From the NCBI GenBank assembly GCA_902606585.1, contig CACLGX010000013.1:1-40557 (forward strand): DNA of 40,557 bases. Reading direction: 5' to 3'. The position numbers and the translations under genes are program-made. Position 1 is the first letter of the stretch. Every line of letters begins with the position of its first letter. This document shows positions 15,276-23,277 of this stretch, piece after piece. The notes under the pieces were generated by a model. The model had not been told where the DNA came from. It did no database searches and saw nothing but the letters and a program-made list of their open reading frames with translations. The DNA comes from Paracoccaceae bacterium (GTDB taxonomy: Bacteria > Pseudomonadota > Alphaproteobacteria > Rhodobacterales > Rhodobacteraceae).

Positions 15276-15446
15276 ATCTTAGTCTCTGAGTTACTACGAG
15301 TTTCAGTAGTCACACGCTTGTGTAACATTTTTAGTGACTGTATGAAAAAAGACTGAGGAAATCAACGATTGATTTCTTGTTGTGAAAGTAATGAGTAAGT
15401 AATTAATCGTTTAAAATCAATTACTAATACTTAAATAACTACTCCC
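15141..15446. repeat. Integrase-end direct repeat (copy A)
   Basis: Partner of 5720-6023. It includes the integrase start, the upstream leader and the shared end AACTACTCCC at 15437-15446. Just outside, at 15453, begins a different, GC-richer sequence. This is therefore the best candidate for the outer boundary of the whole mosaic on the right. Confidence 0.68.
15290..15313. repeat. Core-site-like inverted repeat upstream of integrase copy A
   Basis: Same GTTACTAC-8-GTAGTCAC arrangement as at 5868-5891, including an identical spacer GAGTTTCA. The spacer's conservation is expected for a strand-exchange region of a tyrosine recombinase, but the surrounding sequence is also conserved, so this alone does not prove the role. 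Confidence 0.4.
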
Positions 15447-15452
15447 TTTGAA

Positions 15453-15690
15453 TCATCTCCAAATAGTATGTTGGGAAAACCGCAAGTACCGCGAGACGGT
15501 ACTCGGATCTGACCAACCGCCGGCGCGCATCATTGCGGCGAGGTCTTAGCCCTTTGTCAGTAAATCTTGAGCAGCACCGACCCACAGGGAGTACCCCGAA
15601 ACCTCCAAATCATTGGCCGCTCGCATCTCTTCAACTTCAAGATGCTGCGTTTTATAATGTCATTGACGTTTCGGTCGCAGATGGTGCGGT
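15453..15690 (-). pseudogene. Decayed, GC-richer tyrosine-recombinase C-terminus
   Basis: The minus strand encodes, in pieces, RTICDRNVNDIIKR, then in a second frame MRAANDLEVSGYSLWVGAAQ and DLLTKG, a TAA, and then DLAAMMRAGGWSDPSTVSRY and LRFSQHTIWR before a TGA at 15453-15455. The last part is the C-terminal box of phage integrases with the nucleophilic tyrosine in VSRY. Where family members read HS.RVGAAQ this copy has YSLWVGAAQ, so both the catalytic histidine and arginine codons look changed by C-to-T mutations. One frameshift and one nonsense codon confirm decay. Its composition is unlike the AT-rich integrase pieces next to it, so it is probably an older, separate element. Confidence 0.65.
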
Positions 15691-15796
15691 CCTTACATTT
15701 CCTATGATTTATCGCGCAGAATACGGGCTTATTTTCCTGAGGCTTTAGCCTAAGCCACTTTCTGGCTAGCTACGCATTTTTTTCGGAGCCGAACAC

Positions 15797-15834
15797 AAGC
15801 CGACCCTTTCTGTATTGGTCGGTTTTACTTTTTC
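15797..15834 (+). terminator. Rho-independent terminator, plus strand
   Basis: CCGACC (15800-15805), 11-base loop, GGTCGG (15817-15822), then TTTTACTTTTT. The stem extends by a G-T and two A-T pairs. The T-run is only on the plus strand. No plus-strand gene is evident upstream: 15456-15790 is the decayed integrase on the other strand. The transcript it once ended may have been lost. Bases 15691-15988 otherwise show no gene. Confidence 0.6.
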
Positions 15835-15988
15835 TAATCATTTCCTTGAGCGCGCCGTCTGTTGTGAACTTAAGGTCATCACTTCTAATTGTAACGAGCT
15901 CGGAGCGGCGAGGGCGCAGCGCAGGAAAGCCCTCAAGTCCTGGTGCGCGTTTAACTGAGACGAGAGAACCCTAATTCCTGAAACGAAC

Positions 15989-16327
15989 TCAATGGGACCG
16001 GAGGCGTCGATAAATAAGGCCGCAGATAATACCGAGAACAACGCCAACAATGTCGGCGATCCAGTCGTTCACACCTGCGCTGCGGTTAAAGCTGGGCTGG
16101 ATGATTTCAATCATTCCTCCGAAGACGCTCGCCCCCACAAACACAAGGAGCAGTCCAAAGCGGCCAGTTCTGGAGAGGGGGAAGGAGAGTGCTGCAAAGG
16201 CAACGATGTGCACAAGTTTGTCGCTGCCGTCTGGCGCTGGCGGTGGTTGGTCTAGTGGCCAAAGCATGGCAATCGTCAGGATGGCGGTTACAATCAGCGT
16301 CAGAGGAATATCAAGATACTTACGCAT
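15989..16327 (-). CDS. VanZ-like small membrane protein
   Basis: 112 residues with three or four hydrophobic stretches: LDIPLTLIVTAILTIAMLWP, LVHIVAFAALSFPL, FGLLLVFVGASVFGGMIEI and IADIVGVVLGIICGLIY. The pattern DKLVHIVAFAALSF plus EIIQP..NR...VNDWIADIVG is typical of VanZ-family proteins in alphaproteobacteria. Function in this family is largely unknown outside glycopeptide resistance. The coding sequence is visibly GC-richer than the genes on either side. The ATG is at 16325-16327. It stands alone; neighbours are the decayed integrase and an FkbM gene. Confidence 0.75.
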   Translation of the reverse strand: MRKYLDIPLTLIVTAILTIAMLWPLDQPPPAPDGSDKLVHIVAFAALSFPLSRTGRFGLLLVFVGASVFGGMIEIIQPSFNRSAGVNDWIADIVGVVLGIICGLIYRRLRSH

Positions 16328-16497
16328 TATGCGAGGCTACTGGTCGTAGAGATTAAACGCAACAAGTGGTTATAAAAAGGAAGGATTATAAGAAAAATGG
16401 AAATTGTCTGCTTATCAAGCGTTTGTGGGTTCCGTTAAGCATAAAGTATTGGATTTTTTTTAAAGCTAAATATTTTAAAGAGATTTGATCTTTTTAA

Positions 16498-17295
16498 TTA
16501 AAATCGCTTATTGACAAAAAGGGCTCTACTCCATTTGAAATTTATAGAAACCATTTCAAAATTATTTCGTAATAAAAAATTGCAAGTTTTACTAAAGGTT
16601 TGATCATTGTTCTTGCCACGTTCATACCCTCCATCTATTGCTACATAGTTTATTAAGTGCAGCACTTCTTTGGCTCCTTCCAGTATTTCCGGTTCAAAAC
16701 CTTCGGCTTCCACTTTAAACAATTTTATATTTTTAATATTGTTTGATTTAACGTAATTTGACAGTGTGGTAGTCAAAACATCCACATAGTGAGTAAAGTT
16801 AAATGGTTCTATAAGGCTAGAGTCTGCATCTTCTTCATTTACATAAAAACGAGAATTCCCGACTGTATTACTTAGTCCTAGTTGATTGTGTACCCCGCCG
16901 GGGGCGTTTAATTTTGTGGATTTGCTTTCTAAAATGCCCGGCTCAAAAGTTATGTAAGACGTTTTGTTAATTTTTCCTTCTAAACTTAACCATAAATCTC
17001 CATAATTTGCACCACAATCAACAACGATATCGTTATCCTCAAAGTGAATATGCTTCAGCAGATAAGATTTGAAAATGTCCTCTGCTCTTTTCTTCAAACC
17101 CCTCTGGTATAGCCTATGACCTCTTACCAAATTACCAAAAAAATGGACTTTTTCTTTATCTTTAATTGAGAAAAGTTTTTCTTTTTGATTGTAAGAGATA
17201 CGTAAATTTGATCCCTTTAAAAGTAGTTTTAAATTGGCCATTGCCACTGCAATACTATACGTCCTAGTTTGCATTATTTTATAGCCAATTTTCAT
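16498..17295 (-). CDS. FkbM-family methyltransferase
   Basis: 265 residues. SAM-binding motif IVVDCGANYGDLWLSL is at about 94-109, FEPGILES follows, and the FkbM signature IKLFKVEAEGFEPEILEGAK is at about 190-209. This family O-methylates sugars in surface polysaccharides. The sequence is distinct from the frameshifted FkbM at 13920-14794. It is separated from the glycosyltransferase genes by a plus-strand methyltransferase and is very AT-rich. Upstream, 17296-17566 holds no gene and may carry divergent promoters, none of which I can define with confidence. Confidence 0.82.
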   Translation of the reverse strand: MKIGYKIMQTRTYSIAVAMANLKLLLKGSNLRISYNQKEKLFSIKDKEKVHFFGNLVRGHRLYQRGLKKRAEDIFKSYLLKHIHFEDNDIVVDCGANYGDLWLSLEGKINKTSYITFEPGILESKSTKLNAPGGVHNQLGLSNTVGNSRFYVNEEDADSSLIEPFNFTHYVDVLTTTLSNYVKSNNIKNIKLFKVEAEGFEPEILEGAKEVLHLINYVAIDGGYERGKNNDQTFSKTCNFLLRNNFEMVSINFKWSRALFVNKRF

Positions 17296-17566
17296 AATAA
17301 GATCCCACTTTCAAAATAAGCCTTGCATTCTATGATTTATTTCCACTAGTCGCAATCTTCAATGCTTATCTAGCTAAATAGAAGTTCTTATTCTGTTAAG
17401 GATGTTGAATTTTTGTCTTTTGGAAAAAATACTGAATTTTAACTATTTCCGCCTTTGTTTATTAAATTTCTTCCACTTGTTAACGTCCTTTGAAATCAAA
17501 TAAAATGATTGATACACAGAACAATTTAATGCATTGAGTGCTCATTAACTGCTTATAAAAAGGCGT

Positions 17567-18229
17567 TTGGGTATTTTATTGAAACAGCGCGGTAAAGATT
17601 TTTCATCTGAATGCACTCCCAAAGAGCTTTCGTGTATTTCTACGGCTATAAAAACACTTTCGAGTGGTGGCAATTTCCTCGAAATTGGGACTGCGGCTGG
17701 AGGAACATTAAAGGAAATCATAAACACCGCTGATAAACACAATTTATTGGCTAATTATTTTGTTCTCGACCCTCTTACTTATTTTCCAAACCAGTTGGAA
17801 AAAGTTCACCATAACTTGTTGAATTCGAACATTGATCCAACAAAAGTTAAATTTTGGGAGGGTACAACTGAGAGACATTTACCACCAGCAATCGAGAAAG
17901 GGCTCACGTTTAATTTTATATTTGTTGATGGTGACCACAAAGCTTTTCCGGTTATGCTTGATATCCAGTGGATGGAACTTTTGAGCGTTGGTGGAATCGC
18001 ATGTTTCCATGATTATAATGATAAGTTTCCAGGTGTGGTTTGGGCATTGAATCGCTTTTTGAAAAAAAATGATCAATTTAAAGTTATTTTGAGAGCTGAG
18101 AGTTTAATTGTTGTAAAACGTGACGGTAAGGCGATCCAGCCAGTGACGCAATTTGATCTTTTTTTGAGTAAGTTTATGCAAGTTTTACTACGCGTGCGCC
18201 GCAGCATTAAAAAACGGCTACCGAGATAA
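17567..18229 (+). CDS. Class I SAM-dependent methyltransferase (Methyltransf_24 type)
   Basis: 220 residues. The SAM motif FLEIGTAAGGTLKEI is at about 38-52, with FVLDPLTYFP and FNFIFVDGDHKAFPVMLDIQ as the post-I and acidic motifs of the CmcI/Methyltransf_24 group. The late GGIACFHDYNDKFPGVVWAL stretch (HDY) is also family-typical. A basic tail (RVRRSIKKRLPR) ends the protein. The start is TTG at 17567, with AAAAAGG just upstream; the TTG four codons later is an alternative. It lies alone on the plus strand among minus-strand glycan genes. The downstream gap to 18340 is AT-rich with no gene. Confidence 0.75.
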   Translation: MGILLKQRGKDFSSECTPKELSCISTAIKTLSSGGNFLEIGTAAGGTLKEIINTADKHNLLANYFVLDPLTYFPNQLEKVHHNLLNSNIDPTKVKFWEGTTERHLPPAIEKGLTFNFIFVDGDHKAFPVMLDIQWMELLSVGGIACFHDYNDKFPGVVWALNRFLKKNDQFKVILRAESLIVVKRDGKAIQPVTQFDLFLSKFMQVLLRVRRSIKKRLPR

Positions 18230-18340
18230 ATCTTGCATTTTAATTTTTGTTATAAAAAATAAAATTTTAAATTAAAAATTAGTGGCCTTATACCCAGCCA
18301 TTTAGATTGATCTATATGACCGTTTATATGGTGGCAAAGA

Positions 18341-19384
18341 TTAAATTAGTTTAACCATTCCATTCTTAATAAGGGTTTCTTCATTTTCGAAGTGGATAGA
18401 CCCTTCATAAGTAAGTCTTTTAGTTTCACTTTTACTAAAATAATCAAGCATCAGTTTGTACTCTCTATTGCCATCAAAATATTGGCCAGTATCTAGAGCC
18501 CCTTTTGAAATTTTTTTAACGTCTGCAAAAACCTTGAAATGAAGTAAAGCTCCGCAAACAGGAGCATGATTTCTATGAGTAGGCCAAGGAGAATGAATCG
18601 AGACACCCATCGAAGTATGATCATCCCAATAGATTAATGGGTACTTCATGAGTTCAACATCTGCATTCCATAATCGCTCTCGCGCACCCCCGTATAATTT
18701 TAAACCGCCCGCTCTTACAGTACCTGAATAACCCGCAGCATCAAAAAAATCACATATTTTCCAAGGGTCTGTATAATCGTCTAAAACTGCTTCATCTAAA
18801 CTTCCGCCAGGAACCATATCAATCATTGGGGCTGGTAATCGATAGATATCATTCACATAGAGATGGTTGGCATAGTCAGAAATACTCATTGTTGCGTTGC
18901 AACCTGTAAAAAGATATTCGTCCACATCTACGTTCAAATACCAACGGTTTTTACCATATAGAGCTGCTAAAAGCTCGCGCCAGGTCTTACTCCTAGCGGC
19001 TGCACCGTATCTAACGTTTGAAAAATGGACATCAACATCAGGTTCATTAAGGAGATATTGTGTTGTTCCATCAGTAGATTCGTCATCAACACAAAGGAAT
19101 TTAGTCACTCCAAGAGATCTGTAGTGCTTGAGAAAAGAAGGAAGAAATCGCCTTCCATTGTGGATAACAAAAATTAATGGGAAGTCCTTTTCTTTTAGAG
19201 GTACCATTTCTTTTTGTTCTGCAAGCCAAATTTTTACATTTTTATCCCTCTTTTTGGGTTGCTTTGATAAAAGTCTTCCAAATGAATTTTTTATTCTTAA
19301 GTTTATGGGAATATTCCAAATATTTTTAGTGCCTTTGGAAAACGGATAGTTAAAACTTTTGGTGGTTTTGTTTATTTTAGCCAA
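18341..19384 (-). CDS. Glycosyltransferase family 2-like (Glyco_tranf_2_4 type)
   Basis: 347 residues. From about 65 the fold is GT-A: FPLIFVIHNGRRFLPSFLKHYRSLGVTKFLCVDDESTDGT, with D-D-E as a nucleotide-binding edge. NVDVDEYLFTG at about 152-162 contains the DxD metal site. The central region CDFFDAAGYSGTVRAGGLKLYGGARER matches proteins of this type common in roseobacters. The C-terminal SPWPTHRNHAPVCGALLHFKVF carries further conserved histidines. The donor and acceptor are unknown. It lies downstream of a GT25 and a GT4 gene on the same strand. Confidence 0.8.
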   Translation of the reverse strand: MAKINKTTKSFNYPFSKGTKNIWNIPINLRIKNSFGRLLSKQPKKRDKNVKIWLAEQKEMVPLKEKDFPLIFVIHNGRRFLPSFLKHYRSLGVTKFLCVDDESTDGTTQYLLNEPDVDVHFSNVRYGAAARSKTWRELLAALYGKNRWYLNVDVDEYLFTGCNATMSISDYANHLYVNDIYRLPAPMIDMVPGGSLDEAVLDDYTDPWKICDFFDAAGYSGTVRAGGLKLYGGARERLWNADVELMKYPLIYWDDHTSMGVSIHSPWPTHRNHAPVCGALLHFKVFADVKKISKGALDTGQYFDGNREYKLMLDYFSKSETKRLTYEGSIHFENEETLIKNGMVKLI

Positions 19385-19429
19385 ATTTAGAGTCCAAATT
19401 TTTGTGGTTTTATTTAAATGAAACTACAT

Positions 19430-20239
19430 TTAGCTTGCGTTATCTTCAATTTGAATTTTTGCTGATAGTTTTTTGGTAAAAATCCATTTAATAGATGCTC
19501 GAATTGCCCGAAATTTGTCTCGGAAAATACGACGCTGCTTTACAAAGAAATAAAATTTACTTCGATTTTGTGTGGATCTCCGTTTGGAATGATTGCGAGC
19601 TTCAATATCACTTTCAATACCCGAAGAGTAAATTATTGGTGGCTGAATGCTAAATACTTGGTTCGTCCCGGAAAACAAGAAACGAAGAAAATTATCGTAA
19701 GGCATTGTGACGATGGACGCACTTTCTAGAAATGTTTTTGCTCCAGATCGGGTCCAAAGTACGCCAGTCGCTAACATTGGGAAACGGTGAGCGCATCGAA
19801 GCATGTTATTTTTAATTGTAAGACATCTGGAGCTATATTTAAAATCAACGGCTCCTAAATTAATGGCTGCTGTAAAGTGATTATTTTTTAAAAACTTTTC
19901 TACAATCTCCTCAATGGTATTTTTAAATTCATTATTTGGAATTGCGTCATCTTCAAACACTACAGCGTATTTTGCTTCTGTTGATAAAAATTTTTTAAGA
20001 GCTTTTTTATGACTTAGAAAGCAACCAACTTCACCCTTTTGAATACTTCTTCCCATTTCCTTTCGGCACATACTGTCATTTGAAAATGAATTTGTATCTA
20101 TAAAATGTCCGTCTATTGCTGGGATTCTTTCAACTGTGAGATTAGTTGCGCTAAATGCTGCGTTGAATTCATTCATACGTTTTTCACTCCGGTCCAGGTT
20201 AAGCACATAGTATAGAATTTTATTATCCACTGAAATCAC
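19430..20239 (-). CDS. Glycosyltransferase family 25 (LPS biosynthesis)
   Basis: 269 residues. GT25 landmarks are YYVLNLDRSEKRMNEF (10-25), GEVGCFLSHKKALKKF (69-84) and the acidic AVVFEDDAIP (92-101), the probable metal and donor site. The family transfers galactose or glucose onto LPS core or glycoproteins. The N-terminus overlaps the 3' end of the GT4 gene by 17 bases, so the two are coupled. The basic C-terminal region (RSKFYFFVKQRRIFRDK) could bind the membrane. Confidence 0.85.
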   Translation of the reverse strand: MISVDNKILYYVLNLDRSEKRMNEFNAAFSATNLTVERIPAIDGHFIDTNSFSNDSMCRKEMGRSIQKGEVGCFLSHKKALKKFLSTEAKYAVVFEDDAIPNNEFKNTIEEIVEKFLKNNHFTAAINLGAVDFKYSSRCLTIKNNMLRCAHRFPMLATGVLWTRSGAKTFLESASIVTMPYDNFLRFLFSGTNQVFSIQPPIIYSSGIESDIEARNHSKRRSTQNRSKFYFFVKQRRIFRDKFRAIRASIKWIFTKKLSAKIQIEDNAS

Positions 20240-21257
20240 CCTGAAATACTTTTATATAAGCATCGACCACAGCCTTCTCATCAAACATCTGTTTTAGACG
20301 GTCGGTGGCATTTTTAACATAGAATTCCTGCAAACTTTTATCATCTTGTAGATTTTTTAAAGCTAATGATATTTGATCCACGTCATCAATTTCGGTTAAT
20401 ATGCCATCTACTTTATCTCTCATATACCATGTTGGGCCTTCAGATTTTGTTGAAACCGTTGGCACTTTTGCCTGCCAAGCTTCTAATAGGGCATTACCTA
20501 ATGGTTCGTGACGCGATGGCATAACAAAAGCATTCGAAGCTTTTATATAATGTATGGGCTCTTCAACCCAACCAAGAAACTTTACTTTTTCTGAAATCCC
20601 TAAATCAGAAGAAATTTGAGAAAGCCTTTCTTTCTCTTGTCCCTCACCCATAAGCCAAAGTGTGACATTAGACAATTTTGCAACTGCCCTGATGAGGGTA
20701 TCAAAACCTTTTCTTGGTACAAATCTTCCACTGGCTGTTACGATAAAATCTTTCTCAGGAGTATTCTGAAGCGTTCTATCGATATCTTTGAAGTTTACAA
20801 CTCTTGAAAAATTCGAAATTGTAATGACTGGCTTTTTCCAGCCTAAGTCATAACAACGATTGGCAATTCCGGGGAGATTTCCTACTAAAACATCACAGTG
20901 TTTAAAATGTTTTAGATTGTTTGGAAAATCACCCATTCTTGCCAACTTAGTTGTATTTGGCCAGCGGCCTAGCAATCGGCCGGCTCGTGGCATCCAAGCC
21001 ATGACGGCGTCTGGCTTCCATTTTCTTACCAAAATATTTGCTTGCAGATGTGTTAACAGGCTAAAAGCAGATAGCCGTCTGAAATTTGATCTTGTTATTG
21101 GTCCAAGTTTAGCAATGTCTGGTTCCCAAGTTCGATTGGGTCGAATGAAAAACTGTTGTTCTATCCCGCGTCTTGAAAAAGCAGCAGCAAGATTGACAAA
21201 AAAACGTTCCGCGCCACCCTCTTTGCCAAAATGGAAATGCAGTATGCGTTGGGTCAT
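20223..21257 (-). CDS. Glycosyltransferase family 4
   Basis: 344 residues, GT-B fold. N-terminal domain begins ILHFHFGKEGGAERFFVNLA (5-24), a typical acceptor-side loop. The C-terminal domain has FIVTASGRFVPRKGFDTLIRA (about 170-190) and VKFLGWVEEPIHYIKASNAFVMPSRHEPLGNALLEAW (about 225-262), including the E-x7-E retaining-GT4 motif. It probably adds a sugar to core or O-chain lipopolysaccharide in the cytosol. It is the first gene of the three-gene minus-strand run. Upstream, 21258-21497 is a divergent region shared with galU. Confidence 0.88.
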   Translation of the reverse strand: MTQRILHFHFGKEGGAERFFVNLAAAFSRRGIEQQFFIRPNRTWEPDIAKLGPITRSNFRRLSAFSLLTHLQANILVRKWKPDAVMAWMPRAGRLLGRWPNTTKLARMGDFPNNLKHFKHCDVLVGNLPGIANRCYDLGWKKPVITISNFSRVVNFKDIDRTLQNTPEKDFIVTASGRFVPRKGFDTLIRAVAKLSNVTLWLMGEGQEKERLSQISSDLGISEKVKFLGWVEEPIHYIKASNAFVMPSRHEPLGNALLEAWQAKVPTVSTKSEGPTWYMRDKVDGILTEIDDVDQISLALKNLQDDKSLQEFYVKNATDRLKQMFDEKAVVDAYIKVFQGDFSG

Positions 21258-21497
21258 AGTAGAGCTTTCCCCAATATTATTTTATATAATTTTGCTTTTG
21301 GCATGAGTGCTATACCTCTTGCAACAGATTCTCTATGGCTTGTCGATTTAGCCTAGCATGCAAATGAGTTTCATATTTTGTATTAATTAGAAACCATGGA
21401 CCCTGAACGCTTAGTAAATTATTTCATGAATAGTTGTCCGAGAGAAGAAAATAGCTTAAGCAGCGTCTCATGATACTAATTAGCAAAGAAGTTTCTT

Positions 21498-22331
21498 TTG
21501 AGTGGTGAACAAATAATCAAAAAGGCAGTTTTTCCTGTGGCTGGATTTGGGACTAGGTTTTTGCCTGCAACCAAAGCTATGCCAAAAGAGCTTATTCCAA
21601 TCGTAAATAAACCCCTCATTCAATATGCTGCAGAAGAGGCGATTGCAGCCGGCATTGATACACTGATTTTTGTGACCGGTAGAAATAAGCGATCGATAGA
21701 AGATCATTTTGATGCAAACAAGGAATTAGAAATAGCGCTACACTCCGGAGGCAAGCGAGACCAAGCAGATATGGTGCGCAACATACTGCCGAAGGGAGTA
21801 GAGTGTATATTCGTCAGACAGCCAGATCAACTTGGTTTAGGCCACGCAGTTTTATGCGCGGAGCGAGCCGTTGGGAATAATGCATTTGCCGTACTGCTTG
21901 CAGACGATTTTCTTACGGATTATTTCCCTGGCGTTACCGCTGATCTAGTTAAAGCCTATGGATCAAGTGGAAAATCACAATTGTCTGTAATGGAAGTTGA
22001 TGGTCCAGAAATCTCTAAATATGGGGTAGTTGTCCCTGGTTCTAACAGTGCAGGCATTGTGGGTCTTGTTGAAAAGCCCACAATAGACAATGCGCCTTCT
22101 AATTTAGCCTCGATTGGCCGTTATGTACTCACTCCTGATATATTTGATCTTCTTCGTAAGTTGGGTCCAGACTCAGGTGGAGAAATTCAACTTGCAGATG
22201 CAATCAATTTGCAGGCGAACTTGGGAGCCGTAGACACTGTTAGGTTGAAGGGTAAACGATTTGATTGTGGATCTGTAACTGGATTTATTAATGCCACGAA
22301 TTTTGAATTTAAAAAAATGAAACTTTCTTAG
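21498..22331 (+). CDS. galU: UTP-glucose-1-phosphate uridylyltransferase
   Basis: Makes UDP-glucose, the glucosyl donor for LPS and other glycans. It is 277 residues, slightly short of E. coli GalU. The N-terminal AVFPVAGFGTRFLPATKAMPKE (10-31) is the nucleotidyl-transfer signature, followed by VNKPLIQYAAEEAIAAG. VEKP in the middle and KGKRFDCGSVTGFINA near the end are also GalU-typical. The start is TTG, with AAAGAAG upstream at 21486-21492. It is divergently oriented from the glycosyltransferase run and followed by a putative glycosyltransferase. Confidence 0.92.
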   Translation: MSGEQIIKKAVFPVAGFGTRFLPATKAMPKELIPIVNKPLIQYAAEEAIAAGIDTLIFVTGRNKRSIEDHFDANKELEIALHSGGKRDQADMVRNILPKGVECIFVRQPDQLGLGHAVLCAERAVGNNAFAVLLADDFLTDYFPGVTADLVKAYGSSGKSQLSVMEVDGPEISKYGVVVPGSNSAGIVGLVEKPTIDNAPSNLASIGRYVLTPDIFDLLRKLGPDSGGEIQLADAINLQANLGAVDTVRLKGKRFDCGSVTGFINATNFEFKKMKLS

Positions 22332-22416
22332 AAACAAGCATGAATATTACTTAGATCCAAAAGTAGACTTTAATTAAAATAAAAATTTTTTAAGATTAAA
22401 ATAAACAGGACTTTCT

Positions 22417-23142
22417 ATGTCGCTTAACGTAATCTGCATGAAGTGGGGGACAAAATATTCACCTGAATACGTGAACAAACTGTATTCAATGGTGGCAAGA
22501 CATTTAAGTTTGCCTTTTCGTTTTGTTTGTTTCACGGATGATGCAGATGGAATAAAAGATGGCGTTGAAATTTACAGTTTGCCTTCAGTTCAAATACCAG
22601 ACGGCTCCCCAGAAAGAGGGTGGCGTAAACTTACGGTTTTTGGAGAGACTGTAGCACAGCTTAAAGGAAAGTGTTTGTTTTTAGATTTAGATGTGATTAT
22701 TGTTGGGAGTTTAGATCAATTTTGCAAGATAGATTCTACTTTTTGTCTTGCGTTCGATGAAAAGAAGAAAAATTCAAAAATTGGAAATTCATCTGTCTTT
22801 CTATTTGATGCACTGACCCATAGCCCGATCCTAGAAAACTTTAATCAAAATGCCGAGGAGGTAATAAAGACTTATCGGAATGAGCAAGCATATTTATCAG
22901 CGCTAATGAACAAAAAAGGTGTCTTATCCTTCTTTCCGAAGGAGTGGTGTCCAAGTTTCAAATATCATTGTGTTCCTAAGTTTCCTCTGAACTTTCTATT
23001 TGCACCAAAAATACCAGTTAACTCAAAGATAATTCTTTTTCACGGCAATCCGGAACCTTTCGATGCCATTCATGGCCGAAGTAGGAGTTGGTACCGCTTT
23101 ATCAAAAAAACGCCGTGGATTGAAAAATTCTGGAGTGAATAA
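22417..23142 (+). CDS. GT8-like glycosyltransferase, putative
   Basis: 241 residues. It opens LNVICMKWGTKYSPEYVNKL and has FRFVCFTDDADGI at about 33-45. It contains GKCLFLDLDVIIVGSLD (about 87-103), whose DxD is the likely metal site, and NSSVFLFDA and NEQAYLSAL further on. The motif order fits a GT-A enzyme of the GT8 or capsule-related type. HGNPEPFDA near the C-terminus is also conserved in this group. The sugar is unknown. It lies between galU and lptD on the same strand, so a role in surface glycan assembly is likely. Confidence 0.65.
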   Translation: MSLNVICMKWGTKYSPEYVNKLYSMVARHLSLPFRFVCFTDDADGIKDGVEIYSLPSVQIPDGSPERGWRKLTVFGETVAQLKGKCLFLDLDVIIVGSLDQFCKIDSTFCLAFDEKKKNSKIGNSSVFLFDALTHSPILENFNQNAEEVIKTYRNEQAYLSALMNKKGVLSFFPKEWCPSFKYHCVPKFPLNFLFAPKIPVNSKIILFHGNPEPFDAIHGRSRSWYRFIKKTPWIEKFWSE

Positions 23143-23277
23143 TTTTGAGAAGTTAAATTTTATTTTGTATACTCCCATAAGAAGTTACCAAAAGCTTCAT
23201 CACTAAATTTTAATGAATCAAGTTGCTAAAATCGAGTATTGCATTTAAAAATTTTTTAGCTGTTACGGAAAAGTCAA

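Noticed and set aside
15089-15328. 79-codon ORF starting MLHKRVTTETR
   Set aside because: After the first residues it is out of frame with the integrase; the matching start in copy B also leads to an early stop.
15533-15748. Plus-strand 71-codon ORF ahead of the terminator
   Set aside because: Antisense to the decayed integrase, which explains the sequence better; no ribosome site or family.
15456-15834. Structured RNA such as a split tmRNA ending at the terminator
   Set aside because: The GC-rich region reads as integrase protein remnants on the other strand and I found no tag peptide or acceptor stem.
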